From a virus: 20,374 nucleotides of DNA. Position 1 is the stretch's first letter. The number at the start of each line of letters is the position of its first letter. The notes beneath the pieces are model-generated. The model was not told the origin of the DNA and did no database searches. It saw only the letters and a program-made list of their open reading frames with translations. Both the position numbers and the translations under genes were made by a program. The stretch covers positions 1 to 20,374 of IMG/VR virus record IMGVR_UViG_3300009285_000361. The stretch is one strand, 5' to 3'. Below are positions 7,496 to 14,834 of the stretch, in pieces.

Positions 7496-9385
7496 CTACG
7501 CCCGAGCGCGCACGCGCACTCGAAGGGTTAATGCGACTGCAAACACGTGGCCGTGGCCGTGGTAGACATCCTCGGGAGGACGGACCTCGGCACGGTCCAC
7601 GATACAATATGCTATCTGCCCTTGGGTTATCTTTCCACCCGGTTTGTTCAACTGCCGGAAGTCCGCGAAGAGACCGACCAACATCCCCAGCGAGTCCGCA
7701 CGCAGGCGAACCACGTCGTCCGTGGTCGCGTACTCGCGGGCGAAGTTGATCCGGTAGAAATAATCCAGGTCGTATCCCCGCGGCATGTCCGCCCAACGAA
7801 TTCGGGCGTCAACAAAATCCACAAGGCAAAGCGGGAGCAAAGAACTCTGATCCCGGAGATTCGGGTAGTCCCGCAGCGTTCCATAGTTCGCGTTGCGCGC
7901 GAGGTTTAGCCGGTTGGACGCGGAAAGGTTACTATTCACGAGGGTCATAATGGCCTCGGTGATCTCCGAAGCGTCCCAGATGTTCGCGGCCCCGTTGGGG
8001 ACGACGGTGTGGATCTCCCCGAAGTCTCCTGCGGTGACTCCGTTCAAACCCTGGAAGGCGATCTCATAAACAGAGTTCTCCGTCAATCCCGTAATCGACA
8101 TCGTTGCCCCGGAAGCAACCGAGGAATTCGTGGCAGTGTAGGTCCAAGTGTTGGGAGTTGCGAAGTTTTGCACCCGGTAAGCCATTCGCCAGCCGTCGAT
8201 ATTTGATCCAGGGAAAGTGTCCAGATACCCCGTGAGCGAAGTCGCTGCGACGGACGACACCCGCCCACCAATGGCCGCGGTGGGCGCAGTCGGTGTGCCG
8301 ATAGTGCAGGAAATCGTCCCGTCCCCCAGGGATACGCGCTGATGCCCGTCAGACGTGAATTGTGCCTGGATATAGAAGTATCGTCCCGAAGGATCGGTCT
8401 CGGCTTGTAGCTGCGCCAGCGTTAACCACGAAGCATTGTATGACCCACCCCCCAAAGTGTTCGTAGCCTTGTACTTGTACTGGACAGTCCCAACCGTCGC
8501 ACCCTCGAAGTTCTCGAAGGTATCGATGGTGCTCATATCCCACGAAGTGTCATTACTCCCGCCGTCTAAGGGAGCGAGCGTAGCTGTGGGGGACGTTGAG
8601 AGAAATGGGTTTATCGCCGTTGTTGCGGGTGTGAAGCCGACAGTATGTAATTCGACTCCATAAACTTCGATCTCGTCGATATTTCCTAACCAGTTACGGT
8701 TGTCGCTATTAACCTGAGCCCCCACAGCGAACAAAGAACTGGTGGGCTGTGAAAACGCGGCAGTTACCGCGGTTGACACGGCGACAGATACGCCGTCGAT
8801 GAATATCTGCATCCGGTTGTTTGCGTCGGACCACGCAACTTCCATGTGATACCAAGTTCCTGACACCGGGGACCACGCCACGCTTCTGGTGTCCGATGTT
8901 CCAGATGGCGCTGACACGTCGAAAGTAAGTAATCCGTTGGTGTTGTGCCACAATCGAATTCGGTTGTACCCCGCTGGAGCATCCACGGAGTATAAGTCCA
9001 CAAGGAACCGTATCGCCGATGGGGCTCCCGTGTATGCAGGTCGTGCCCACATCGATATAGTTCCCTCCGCTCCGGGGTGTATCCCCGCACCAGAAGAAAC
9101 GAGCGCAACCTGTTTAGTGGACGTGTCCCACAAAAACGAGGAGGCCCCAAACTTCGGATTAGTGGTATCTCGCGTCGGGGATGTCGCCTGGATGGTTTGT
9201 CCGATGGCTCCAGCGGAGTAGATTTCGAGCGGCCCCGCTTGATCGCAGTCCAAATAGAAAAGTAAATTTGAGACTTGTTGAGATAAACGAAGGCCGGTGG
9301 CCCGAGAACCGTCCGCGCGGGTTTCTTCGACCCCACTATCAAGCGTGGCCCCATCGACTGAAATCGGAATCGTAACCGTGGTCAT
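7496..9385 (-). CDS. Tail terminator-like protein with N-terminal LamG/lectin-like and Ig/Fn3-like domains
   Basis: This 629-residue protein appears to be a fusion. Residues about 35-250 look like a LamG/concanavalin-A-like jelly roll: GTISMWARP at 108-116, WYHMEVAWSD at 178-187, MQIFIDGV at 192-199 and IDEIEVYGVEL at 236-246 are typical positions of that fold. Residues about 275-362 and 370-465 are beta-rich and Ig/Fn3-like (TGLTENSVYEIAFQGLNG at 432-449). Residues about 468-629 begin with a helix (ASEITEAIMTLVNS), then an LPLCLVDF strand, a YFYRINFAREYA strand, a helix DSLGMLVGLFADF and a final strand pair ending in basic residues. That order, and its place just before the tail tube gene, fit a tail terminator. 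The ATG at 9385 overlaps the previous stop (ATGA). The terminator assignment is inference. Confidence 0.65.
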   Translation of the reverse strand: MTTVTIPISVDGATLDSGVEETRADGSRATGLRLSQQVSNLLFYLDCDQAGPLEIYSAGAIGQTIQATSPTRDTTNPKFGASSFLWDTSTKQVALVSSGAGIHPGAEGTISMWARPAYTGAPSAIRFLVDLYSVDAPAGYNRIRLWHNTNGLLTFDVSAPSGTSDTRSVAWSPVSGTWYHMEVAWSDANNRMQIFIDGVSVAVSTAVTAAFSQPTSSLFAVGAQVNSDNRNWLGNIDEIEVYGVELHTVGFTPATTAINPFLSTSPTATLAPLDGGSNDTSWDMSTIDTFENFEGATVGTVQYKYKATNTLGGGSYNASWLTLAQLQAETDPSGRYFYIQAQFTSDGHQRVSLGDGTISCTIGTPTAPTAAIGGRVSSVAATSLTGYLDTFPGSNIDGWRMAYRVQNFATPNTWTYTATNSSVASGATMSITGLTENSVYEIAFQGLNGVTAGDFGEIHTVVPNGAANIWDASEITEAIMTLVNSNLSASNRLNLARNANYGTLRDYPNLRDQSSLLPLCLVDFVDARIRWADMPRGYDLDYFYRINFAREYATTDDVVRLRADSLGMLVGLFADFRQLNKPGGKITQGQIAYCIVDRAEVRPPEDVYHGHGHVFAVALTLRVRVRARA

Positions 9386-9672
9386 GCAGCAAGGACTTCC
9401 AAAGCCGCACGAAGGAACGCCTCGCGCAAGGTGCCACCTTCGCCGGTTTGTTCCGTCGTGCCGTCTGCGGAGACCGCGTGGACTTTGTACCGCGGGACTC
9501 CCCCCTGGGCAGGGTCATAGCCGTCTACACGGCTCACGTGCCAGCCACGTCCGTATAGAATGTCCATCGCCGTATCAGCGGTGACGTTGGCGGAATCTCC
9601 GGGACCGAGGACGACTCCCAAGCAAGCGAGAAGCTCGACTCCCAGGGTTTGCTCCGCTTGCGTGAAAGTCAT
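9382..9672 (-). CDS. Small phage protein, ABA-sandwich-like
   Basis: This 96-residue protein starts at ATG 9672, overlapping the stop of the gp10-like gene by ATGA, and ends in an ATGA overlap with the next gene, so it is translationally coupled on both sides. It has an N-terminal helical part, a central strand pattern with GRGWHVSRVDGY near 41-52 and VPRYKVHAVSAD near 59-70, and a C-terminal helix TLREAFLRAALEVLAA near 81-96. A tryptophan strand, a Tyr-x-Val strand and a terminal alanine-rich T-x-x-E-A helix resemble the phage ABA sandwich domain. It occupies a spot where a neck or tail terminator protein is often found, but it is too short for a usual terminator. Role in the virion is unknown. 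Confidence 0.7.
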   Translation of the reverse strand: MTFTQAEQTLGVELLACLGVVLGPGDSANVTADTAMDILYGRGWHVSRVDGYDPAQGGVPRYKVHAVSADGTTEQTGEGGTLREAFLRAALEVLAA

Positions 9673-10178
9673 GGTCCCCCCGCGGCCAAAATGGTTTGCA
9701 TGGCCTGCTGAACATCGGACTTCAATTCCTTAGCTCCCTCTTCCCCCGCCGGGTAGAGGTATGGCTGCGCCGGCACTCCGGGGTGCATGACACGATCCGC
9801 GAACACCGTGCCCCCCAGATACCCGGTGAAGACGAGCTTGGTAGCGCGAATGGGGACGATCTCGATGGGTTGACCCACGGGGTGTGACCGAGGCTCGCTG
9901 TCCGGGGGCGTGAGAGTTGTTCCGGAGGTCCCACCCAATGCTGTGCCAAATTCCGTCGCGGCGGCGTGCGGAGCGTTGAAGTAAATCGCCGCGTCCAGGG
10001 TATCCCCTTCGGCGGTGACTTCCACCCCCGATTGCAGACGGAGAGCCCCAGTCTCCAAGGGTGCAAGCTGTTGCGCGGTGCGCTCGACCGCTTGCGCGCG
10101 AGCGTCCAAAAGATCCTCGCCCCACCCTCGGAAGCGAGAAAGCAGTTCCAGCTTGGTGAGAAGATTCTCGATACCCAT
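9669..10178 (-). CDS. HK97 gp10-like neck/tail-completion protein
   Basis: The 169-residue protein matches the HK97 gp10-like family found at the head-tail junction of many siphoviruses. Diagnostic features are LETGALRLQS at 41-50, YFNAPHAAATEFGT at 66-79 and the hallmark HPGVPAQPYLYPA at 132-144, followed by a C-terminal helix. An insert of about 45 residues between the EFGT and HPGV motifs is longer than in the smallest members. The ATG at 10178 starts 3 bases after the previous stop and has a GAGCGAG site. The gene order connector, head closure, gp10-like, terminator fits the standard neck module. Confidence 0.88.
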   Translation of the reverse strand: MGIENLLTKLELLSRFRGWGEDLLDARAQAVERTAQQLAPLETGALRLQSGVEVTAEGDTLDAAIYFNAPHAAATEFGTALGGTSGTTLTPPDSEPRSHPVGQPIEIVPIRATKLVFTGYLGGTVFADRVMHPGVPAQPYLYPAGEEGAKELKSDVQQAMQTILAAGGP

Positions 10179-10181
10179 GTG

Positions 10182-10496
10182 TTACTCGCTCTGTAGCCGT
10201 CGGGCGATGCAACGGTAGTGGAACTCGTACTCCTCGACAGTCTCGATCTCGTAAGTCACATCGCCCTTGACTACCTGGAACCCCGGAGCGACGGTATGCG
10301 CCTTGTGGACGAAGATCGTAAACCGTTCCTGGGCCGGGATCGCGCCCAAGTTAGTTAGGAACTCCTTGGTCTTCAAAGGCGAAATTTTGACCTGTGCGGA
10401 AGTCTCGTTCGAGGCATAGGACACCGAGTAGGGCGCGGTAGTCCCGGACCGGGTGCCAGCCTTGATAGTCGCAATCTCGGTTAGTCCGAACAGCAT
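10182..10496 (-). CDS. Head-closure-like protein
   Basis: This 104-residue protein lies between the gp6-like connector and the gp10-like protein, the usual position of the head-closure (stopper) protein that seals the filled head. It is predicted to be beta-rich, with segments such as TAPYSVSYASNETSAQVKIS near 20-39, RFTIFVHKAHTV near 58-69, FQVVKGDVTYEIETVEEY near 73-90 and a final strand FHYRCIARRLQ. The VVKGDVTYEI pattern (a loop in which a coordinate or field is defined) is common in head-closure proteins. The ATG at 10496 begins 3 bases after the connector stop. The call rests on order, size and this strand pattern. Confidence 0.65.
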   Translation of the reverse strand: MLFGLTEIATIKAGTRSGTTAPYSVSYASNETSAQVKISPLKTKEFLTNLGAIPAQERFTIFVHKAHTVAPGFQVVKGDVTYEIETVEEYEFHYRCIARRLQSE

Positions 10497-10499
10497 GGA

Positions 10500-11123
10500 C
10501 TACCCCAGAACCGGGAAGAAGTCGTCCACCGGGGGATCTACCCGACGCCACACGTCCAGAGTTTCTCGGAACGCGGTTGGAATAGCCTTGTCCTCCATAA
10601 TAACGAAAAGTCCGCCCTCGGCACGCTGTCGAATTCCGCGGACCCCGGCCCCGCGGTAGAGATACGCCGCGAACTCGATGCCAACCCGTTTCAGCGCTTC
10701 CGGGGTCGTGGCGTAGCCGGCGGTGTAGACCACCTTGATGTTCTGGGTTCCCCGCACCCAAATGGCGTCACCCAGACACCGGAGAATCCCCTCCGCGCTT
10801 TCTACTACGTAATCGTCGTCCGCAGGGCTGGACTGCCCGGTGAGCCACGCAGTTGCCGCCGCGAAATTCCGTTGCCCGTCCACGTTTACAGTCGTTGGAT
10901 TTCCGATGAGCGGGTAGTTGCGGAGGTTTAGGACTGGCGTATCGTTGCCGTCGTGGTACTCCGTGTAAGCGGTGGAAAGGATAGTCCGGTCGATGTACGC
11001 GAGGATGACCTCCGTCGCCCGATTGATGGCATCGTCCAACTGCGTGTCGTTGGTCGTACCCGACAGGCGTAGGAAATCCTTGAGATCCTGCTGCGAGCAA
11101 AGGGCGTTCGTGTTGACGGTCAA
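10500..11123 (-). CDS. Head-tail connector protein (gp6-like)
   Basis: The 207-residue protein looks like the adaptor ring that binds beneath the portal. It starts with a helical segment CSQQDLKDFLRLSGTTNDTQ near 9-28 followed by LDDAINRATEVILAYIDRT near 29-47, the typical opening of gp6/gp15-type connectors. A middle beta-rich insertion (near 50-125) ends with IKVVYTAGYAT near 128-138, a strand-turn motif widespread in this family, and then helices that finish the fold. The start is TTG at 11123, 3 bases after the glycosyltransferase stop, preceded by a GGGGGG purine run within that gene. No in-frame ATG is available near the N-terminus without losing the first helix. Confidence 0.85.
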   Translation of the reverse strand: MTVNTNALCSQQDLKDFLRLSGTTNDTQLDDAINRATEVILAYIDRTILSTAYTEYHDGNDTPVLNLRNYPLIGNPTTVNVDGQRNFAAATAWLTGQSSPADDDYVVESAEGILRCLGDAIWVRGTQNIKVVYTAGYATTPEALKRVGIEFAAYLYRGAGVRGIRQRAEGGLFVIMEDKAIPTAFRETLDVWRRVDPPVDDFFPVLG

Positions 11124-11126
11124 GGA

Positions 11127-12191
11127 CTACCCCCCGATGGGCTCGAAAGTGACCGGCTTGCGCCCCTTACGCGCCGCGGGCGTGAAAGCGTTGAGCGCTG
11201 AAGGAACCGGCGCAGACGCGGCTTTGGTTGCGAGGGGGCCTTCCAGCCGCCACTCAGCAGTGTTGGCGAGGCTTGCCGCGTGCGCCAAGGTTGTAACGAT
11301 TCGCTCGCCCGAGGACACATCTACGACCACCGCGGCATCCCCGTAGCGAATGATAGGCGGGCGCTCGGGATCGGCTGCGGTGGGCTGCGCCGGAGCATCG
11401 GACGCTACGCGAAAGTCCCGCGGGAAGTCCGCGAGCAACCTCCGGGCAACGGCCTCGGGAACTTCGACCACACCGGGGTGATCCAAGGACAGTCCTGTTC
11501 CCCGGTATACCGGGCGCGTCCGAGCCAAGAACTCGATTTTCAGTTGCCCCACAACTGGACCCCTTTCCTGCATTCGATCAATCCACGCTGCGTGCGGGGC
11601 TTCGTGCCCCTGGAGCCATTGGTAATACGCTGCGCGGGCCTCCCGTCGCTCTCTAGTATACTGCCGGACCTCGTGGAGAAGAATCGGAGAGTCCAAGACG
11701 GGCCGGGGCAGGTGGTTCCGGCACTGTGTCCCCACGAAAAGCCCGAAATGGGTGTGCCGGTACTCCAAGCCTCTTTCATGGCGAAACACCCGGTACTTTC
11801 GCTCGGGGATATTCCGTCCGTCTTGCCGGATAAGCCAGAGATCCGCGTCCGAACCGTCGAAGCCCGGCCAGACGCCTTGAGGGATCTCGTCGGCGTCGAT
11901 CGTCACATAGAGATCCCCCGGTTCCCCCACGAGGTAAGCACTCCGCTTGGCGACCTCGGAGGACCAGGGCGAGCCCCGTGGAGCCTCGATCAGGTGATCG
12001 GCAAGGGATCGGGCCACATCGAGCGTGTCGTCTGTGGACGCGCCTGTATCGACTCCAGGGAACTGCGCATAGCGACCGTCCACGACGATGATCTGAACGT
12101 CTGACGGAAACGAAACACGGGTGGCCCGGAGCATCCGCTCCAGACCACCCGCGCAGTTGTAGACGCTGCAAACTACAAGCAGCTTGGGCAT
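11127..12191 (-). CDS. Glycosyltransferase (GT-A, family 2-like) fused to a small phage head-associated domain
   Basis: The product is 354 residues from the ATG at 12191. The N-terminal part is a GT-A glycosyltransferase: MPKLLVVCSVYN gives the first strand, IIVVDGRY (34-41) the nucleotide-sugar strand, and VTIDADEIPQGV (96-107) the D-x-D metal-binding motif. Residues about 216-264, with RPVYRGTGLSLDHPGVVEVP and VARRLLADFP, resemble a short domain that stands alone after the capsid gene in other phages. The last 90 residues are basic, Ala/Pro-rich and end TFEPIGG. The start was chosen because the first strand begins there, 8 bases after the capsid stop; a frame opening at 12260 would add 23 unlikely residues inside the capsid gene. 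It may glycosylate a virion or host surface component; the target is unknown. Confidence 0.8.
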   Translation of the reverse strand: MPKLLVVCSVYNCAGGLERMLRATRVSFPSDVQIIVVDGRYAQFPGVDTGASTDDTLDVARSLADHLIEAPRGSPWSSEVAKRSAYLVGEPGDLYVTIDADEIPQGVWPGFDGSDADLWLIRQDGRNIPERKYRVFRHERGLEYRHTHFGLFVGTQCRNHLPRPVLDSPILLHEVRQYTRERREARAAYYQWLQGHEAPHAAWIDRMQERGPVVGQLKIEFLARTRPVYRGTGLSLDHPGVVEVPEAVARRLLADFPRDFRVASDAPAQPTAADPERPPIIRYGDAAVVVDVSSGERIVTTLAHAASLANTAEWRLEGPLATKAASAPVPSALNAFTPAARKGRKPVTFEPIGG

Positions 12192-12199
12192 TGTTGGGA

Positions 12200-13588
12200 C
12201 TAGACGGTATCGGCCACGTTGTACAGAAATGCCGTGTGGTTCTTCCCGCTGCCCTCCCACGAACCGAAGTCCCAGCGCGCGGACACGTTGATCTTGTCCT
12301 GGTCCACGCGGGAGTCATTGAAGACCTTGACGGTCACGCCGCGTCGCTCGCCCAGAGTCCAGGCCGTGCGGTTGACGATGACGATGACCGTCTTCGTTGT
12401 GGTCGTGCCGTCGTAGACGCCCGAGGCGTTCAAGTTCTGCCGGCAGTCCTCGCTCACGACGATGGGGATGTTGTCCAGCTTGTCGATCTCGCCGCGAAGG
12501 ATGGACGCATTCGCGCCGTACTTCTCGGCGGTCTCGACCTGGGTGAGTCCCAGGATTCGCATGGCCCCGGCCACGGAGGTGATGATGGCGAGATCCTTCG
12601 GATTCGCCATGTACTTCGCACCCGTCGCGCGGGCGTTGCGGAACAGGGAGAGGGCGAAGGTCGCGCCATCGAACTGCATGGCCGCGGGCGCGTACTTGCG
12701 CAATCCTGTCCAGAGCTTGTCGGCATGCGTGGAGGAGTCCACGTCCGAGTCCTGGTGAGGCTCGGTCGTGTCGCCGTTGATAAGCGCCGAGTCCAGGCCG
12801 TGCGCCATCGCCTTGGTGATGAGGGCGCGGATCTTGGGCAGGACGGGGATGATCGAGTCCTCGTTCAGTTCCTCCGAAATCGGGATCTGGAAGCCGGCCT
12901 TCTTGGCGGTGAGCGTCAGCTTCCCGGTCGCCTGCGAGACCGAAGTGAACTGGCTCGCGGAGTTGGTCGTGGCCTCGGTCAGGATCTTCATCAAGGGCAG
13001 CGTGCCGTCGATGGGAGCCTGATAGGGATTGCTGGGCATCCGCGTGACATCGAAGAGGCTCGCCACGCCCGCCTCCAGCCGGACGACCTCGTGGAGCTTC
13101 GAGGATGTCTCGGTCGGGACCCATTCGTCGCCGACTGCGGTGCCGGTGGAGTACATCGCGGCCTTGGCGACGCGCGACGCCTTCACGACCTTCGCGCCCT
13201 GCTCGCAGAGCTTGGGGAAGCCCTTGCGAAGCTGGTGATACAGGCGGGAGTTGACCGCCGCGGGCGAAACCTGCCACACGGGGTTGTCCTCGTCCTTGTT
13301 CAGGAGCCGGACGTTGCCCAGGATCGAGTGGACGAGCACGAAATCATCGACGGCCTTCTGGAATCCCACGAGTTCATCCTTCTCGTGGTGCCCGAACAGC
13401 ACATCCTCGAAGTCCCGCACCTCCGTGATCCCGGGGCGGTCGGCGACCTCGGAGTGCGTGCTCTGCGTGCGGGCCGCGAGGGCGGCGATGCCCTTCTTGA
13501 TCTTCTCGGGATCGCCCTTGGCGCGGACGGCGTTGCGGATGTCCGAGGACTCCTTCCGGAAGGCGTCCAAGGTCGCGGTGGTCAACAT
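12200..13588 (-). CDS. Major capsid protein (HK97 fold)
   Basis: This 462-residue protein is the probable major capsid protein. An N-terminal helical region of about 80-100 residues (MLTTATLDAFRKESSDIRNA onward) could be a scaffold-like delta domain. Beyond it come the hallmarks of the HK97 fold: a long spine-type stretch with ELNEDSIIPVLPKIRALITK near 245-264 followed by the AMAHGLDSALINGD motif (267-280), a P-domain segment near 325-375 and a C-terminal strand HTAFLYNV. It has the best ribosome binding site in the head region, GAGGAGA at 13596-13602, 7 bases before the ATG, as suits an abundant protein. It follows the protease/scaffold gene, as in most HK97-like phages. Codons here are strongly G/C-ending compared with the tape measure gene. 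Confidence 0.93.
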   Translation of the reverse strand: MLTTATLDAFRKESSDIRNAVRAKGDPEKIKKGIAALAARTQSTHSEVADRPGITEVRDFEDVLFGHHEKDELVGFQKAVDDFVLVHSILGNVRLLNKDEDNPVWQVSPAAVNSRLYHQLRKGFPKLCEQGAKVVKASRVAKAAMYSTGTAVGDEWVPTETSSKLHEVVRLEAGVASLFDVTRMPSNPYQAPIDGTLPLMKILTEATTNSASQFTSVSQATGKLTLTAKKAGFQIPISEELNEDSIIPVLPKIRALITKAMAHGLDSALINGDTTEPHQDSDVDSSTHADKLWTGLRKYAPAAMQFDGATFALSLFRNARATGAKYMANPKDLAIITSVAGAMRILGLTQVETAEKYGANASILRGEIDKLDNIPIVVSEDCRQNLNASGVYDGTTTTKTVIVIVNRTAWTLGERRGVTVKVFNDSRVDQDKINVSARWDFGSWEGSGKNHTAFLYNVADTV

Positions 13589-13595
13589 GGTCTTG

Positions 13596-13602
13596 TCTCC
13601 TC
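13596..13602 (-). promoter_or_regulatory. Ribosome binding site of the major capsid gene
   Basis: The minus strand reads GAGGAGA 7 bases before the capsid ATG at 13588. It is a near-perfect match to the anti-Shine-Dalgarno consensus, stronger than most sites in the window, and explains high capsid output without a separate promoter. Confidence 0.75.
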
Positions 13603-13628
13603 GCGTGGGTTCGGGATCTTGGGGGTTT

Positions 13629-13985
13629 CTACTTCGCGCCGTCGCCGTTGATGGCCCCGGCCAACTTCTCGGCTTCCATCACATCCGGGGCGCTGCGCAG
13701 GGCCTCGACGGTCGCGCTGAGTTCGCGGATCGTGTTCTGCTGCTCGTCGATGACCTCGGCGGACTTGGCGAGCACCTCGTTGCGCACGGCGACGGCCTTT
13801 TCCACGGAGACGAGGACGCCCAGGACGTACTGCGCCTGGTCGTTCGTGCTCTTGGCGAGGGCCTCGGCCTCGTCCTTGACCGGCGCGAAGCTCGGTACGA
13901 ACTCGACGCGCTCGGCTTCGACGGCCTTGGAAAGGGCGACTGCGGACTTCTGGATGGCTTCCAGGGTCGTCTTGATGGGCTCCAT
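13629..13985 (-). CDS. Nested scaffold protein from an internal start in the protease gene
   Basis: An in-frame ATG at 13985 (Met272 of the protease reading frame) is preceded, after exactly 8 bases, by AAGGAGA (13994-14000), one of the best ribosome binding sites in the window. The 118-residue product starts MEPIKTTLEAIQKSAVALSK, is rich in Glu, Lys, Ala and Val, and should form a long helix or coiled coil with no catalytic residues, as expected of an internal scaffold. Lambda C/Nu3 and several HK97-type phages use this same in-frame arrangement of scaffold inside the protease gene. The start is seen directly; the function is inferred from position and composition. Confidence 0.75.
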   Translation of the reverse strand: MEPIKTTLEAIQKSAVALSKAVEAERVEFVPSFAPVKDEAEALAKSTNDQAQYVLGVLVSVEKAVAVRNEVLAKSAEVIDEQQNTIRELSATVEALRSAPDVMEAEKLAGAINGDGAK

Positions 13986-14798
13986 GTGCTTCGTCTCCTT
14001 GTTGAGTTGGCCTTTCGCCACAAAGGATAGCTTGTTCGCAGGGTTGCGTACAAGGGAGACCTTCGTGACGAGAAGATTGACCATCTTCTTGACCCCGTTG
14101 GGCTCATGTTGCTTGTCACAGACCCCTTCGATGGACCAACCCGTGTAGACCCCCTGCTCGACCTCTTGCCAGCGGGCATCGGACTTGACCGTGAAACGTC
14201 CGCACCAGTCGGACTTACGGGCATCGATCTCAGAGATACCTGCGGGGGCGAGGTAACTCTCCACCGGCACCACGTCGGAGGCTACCTCGTCCGTGTGCTC
14301 AATGTTGACCACGCGGCTGTCCGCGAGCCACAGATGCGCGGCCTTGCGAAGCTCCACCTCATCCGTGTACTCGTTCTGGGCGTCGATCCGGTTGGCGGGG
14401 TAAATGACCCCGAAAAGTTCTCGCTTGTTGCCGGCCTTATGAAGTGGGATCTGGCGGGTAAAGGCCACGGACTTCTCGATCTTCTCATTCCCGGACTTCC
14501 TGGCTGGGTCCGGAGGGGGCGGCGGAGGACCCGCCTTCCTGTCTTGCTCGGCTTGAATCCGGCCGCAGATTCGCCGCGCAGATTCATCGTCGTGACCTTC
14601 CTTGGTGTGGTAGAGCACACAGGCGTCGAAAGTCCCCTCGCCATCCCCGAAATGAAGCATCTTCGTGGTATCTGTCCCGACTACCGGCTCCGTTGCAGCG
14701 GTGGCGACGGCCCGTTCGGTTCGTTCAACCGGGGAACCACCGAGGGCCTTGGCGACGGCAAGTTCTTGAGTCAGGCGAGCGATATAGGTCTTCGGCAT
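13629..14798 (-). CDS. Prohead protease, XkdF-like, with C-terminal scaffold-like region
   Basis: This 389-residue protein fits the XkdF-type putative serine protease that matures phage heads. Residues 130-262 hold the protease: FGVIYPANRIDAQNEY near 129-144, VNIEHTD with candidate catalytic His168, YTGWSIEG with candidate Ser222, and the terminal VSLVRNPANKLSFV (247-260) that resembles the usual VSLVDxPAN ending. The N-terminus has a small cysteine-containing helical motif FDACVLYHTKEGHDDESARR near 57-76, then a poly-Pro linker at 91-96. From about residue 272 the chain is charged and helical and looks like scaffold, with an internal start (see nested gene). There is no good ribosome binding site before ATG 14798. 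Confidence 0.85.
   Translation of the reverse strand: MPKTYIARLTQELAVAKALGGSPVERTERAVATAATEPVVGTDTTKMLHFGDGEGTFDACVLYHTKEGHDDESARRICGRIQAEQDRKAGPPPPPPDPARKSGNEKIEKSVAFTRQIPLHKAGNKRELFGVIYPANRIDAQNEYTDEVELRKAAHLWLADSRVVNIEHTDEVASDVVPVESYLAPAGISEIDARKSDWCGRFTVKSDARWQEVEQGVYTGWSIEGVCDKQHEPNGVKKMVNLLVTKVSLVRNPANKLSFVAKGQLNKETKHMEPIKTTLEAIQKSAVALSKAVEAERVEFVPSFAPVKDEAEALAKSTNDQAQYVLGVLVSVEKAVAVRNEVLAKSAEVIDEQQNTIRELSATVEALRSAPDVMEAEKLAGAINGDGAK
13994..14000 (-). promoter_or_regulatory. Internal ribosome binding site for the nested scaffold
   Basis: The minus strand reads AAGGAGA, 8 bases upstream of the internal ATG at 13985. It lies within coding sequence for residues LNKETK of the protease, where such a strong purine site would be unexpected by chance. 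The parent gene start at 14798 lacks a comparable site. Confidence 0.7.
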
Positions 14799-14805
14799 GA
14801 CTAAG

Positions 14806-14834
14806 ATTATGGAGACTCTCGCGACTTAATGCAA
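14806..14834 (-). promoter_or_regulatory. Candidate sigma70-type promoter before the protease gene
   Basis: On the minus strand TTGCAT (14829-14834) is separated by 17 bases from CATAAT (14806-14811). The -10 box matches five of six consensus bases and the -35 box starts with TTG. A start site about 7 bases downstream would fall at the ATG (14798), giving a leaderless or nearly leaderless message, which fits the lack of a ribosome binding site there. The gap in which it lies (14799-14842) is the longest in the window. This is a single-site pattern match and could be chance. Confidence 0.35.

Noticed and set aside
6127-7749. Long plus-strand ORF of 540 codons opposite the tail tube and chaperone genes
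   Set aside because: It runs antisense to three well-supported genes, its translation is rich in Arg, Gly and His with no domain, and no ribosome binding site was found. It is a GC-rich shadow.
11280-12104. Plus-strand ORF opposite the glycosyltransferase
   Set aside because: Antisense shadow; no motif and no start signal, whereas the minus strand has clear GT-A motifs.
12192-12260. N-terminal extension of the glycosyltransferase to position 12260
   Set aside because: It would overlap the capsid 3' end by about 60 bases and add 23 residues before the first strand of the GT fold. The ATG at 12191, 8 bases after the capsid stop, gives the expected N-terminus.
12191-13651. Plus-strand ORF of 486 codons opposite the capsid gene
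   Set aside because: It mirrors the strongly biased codon use of the capsid gene; composition is Arg/Gly/Val/Leu-rich without structure, and the opposite strand has an unambiguous HK97-fold capsid.
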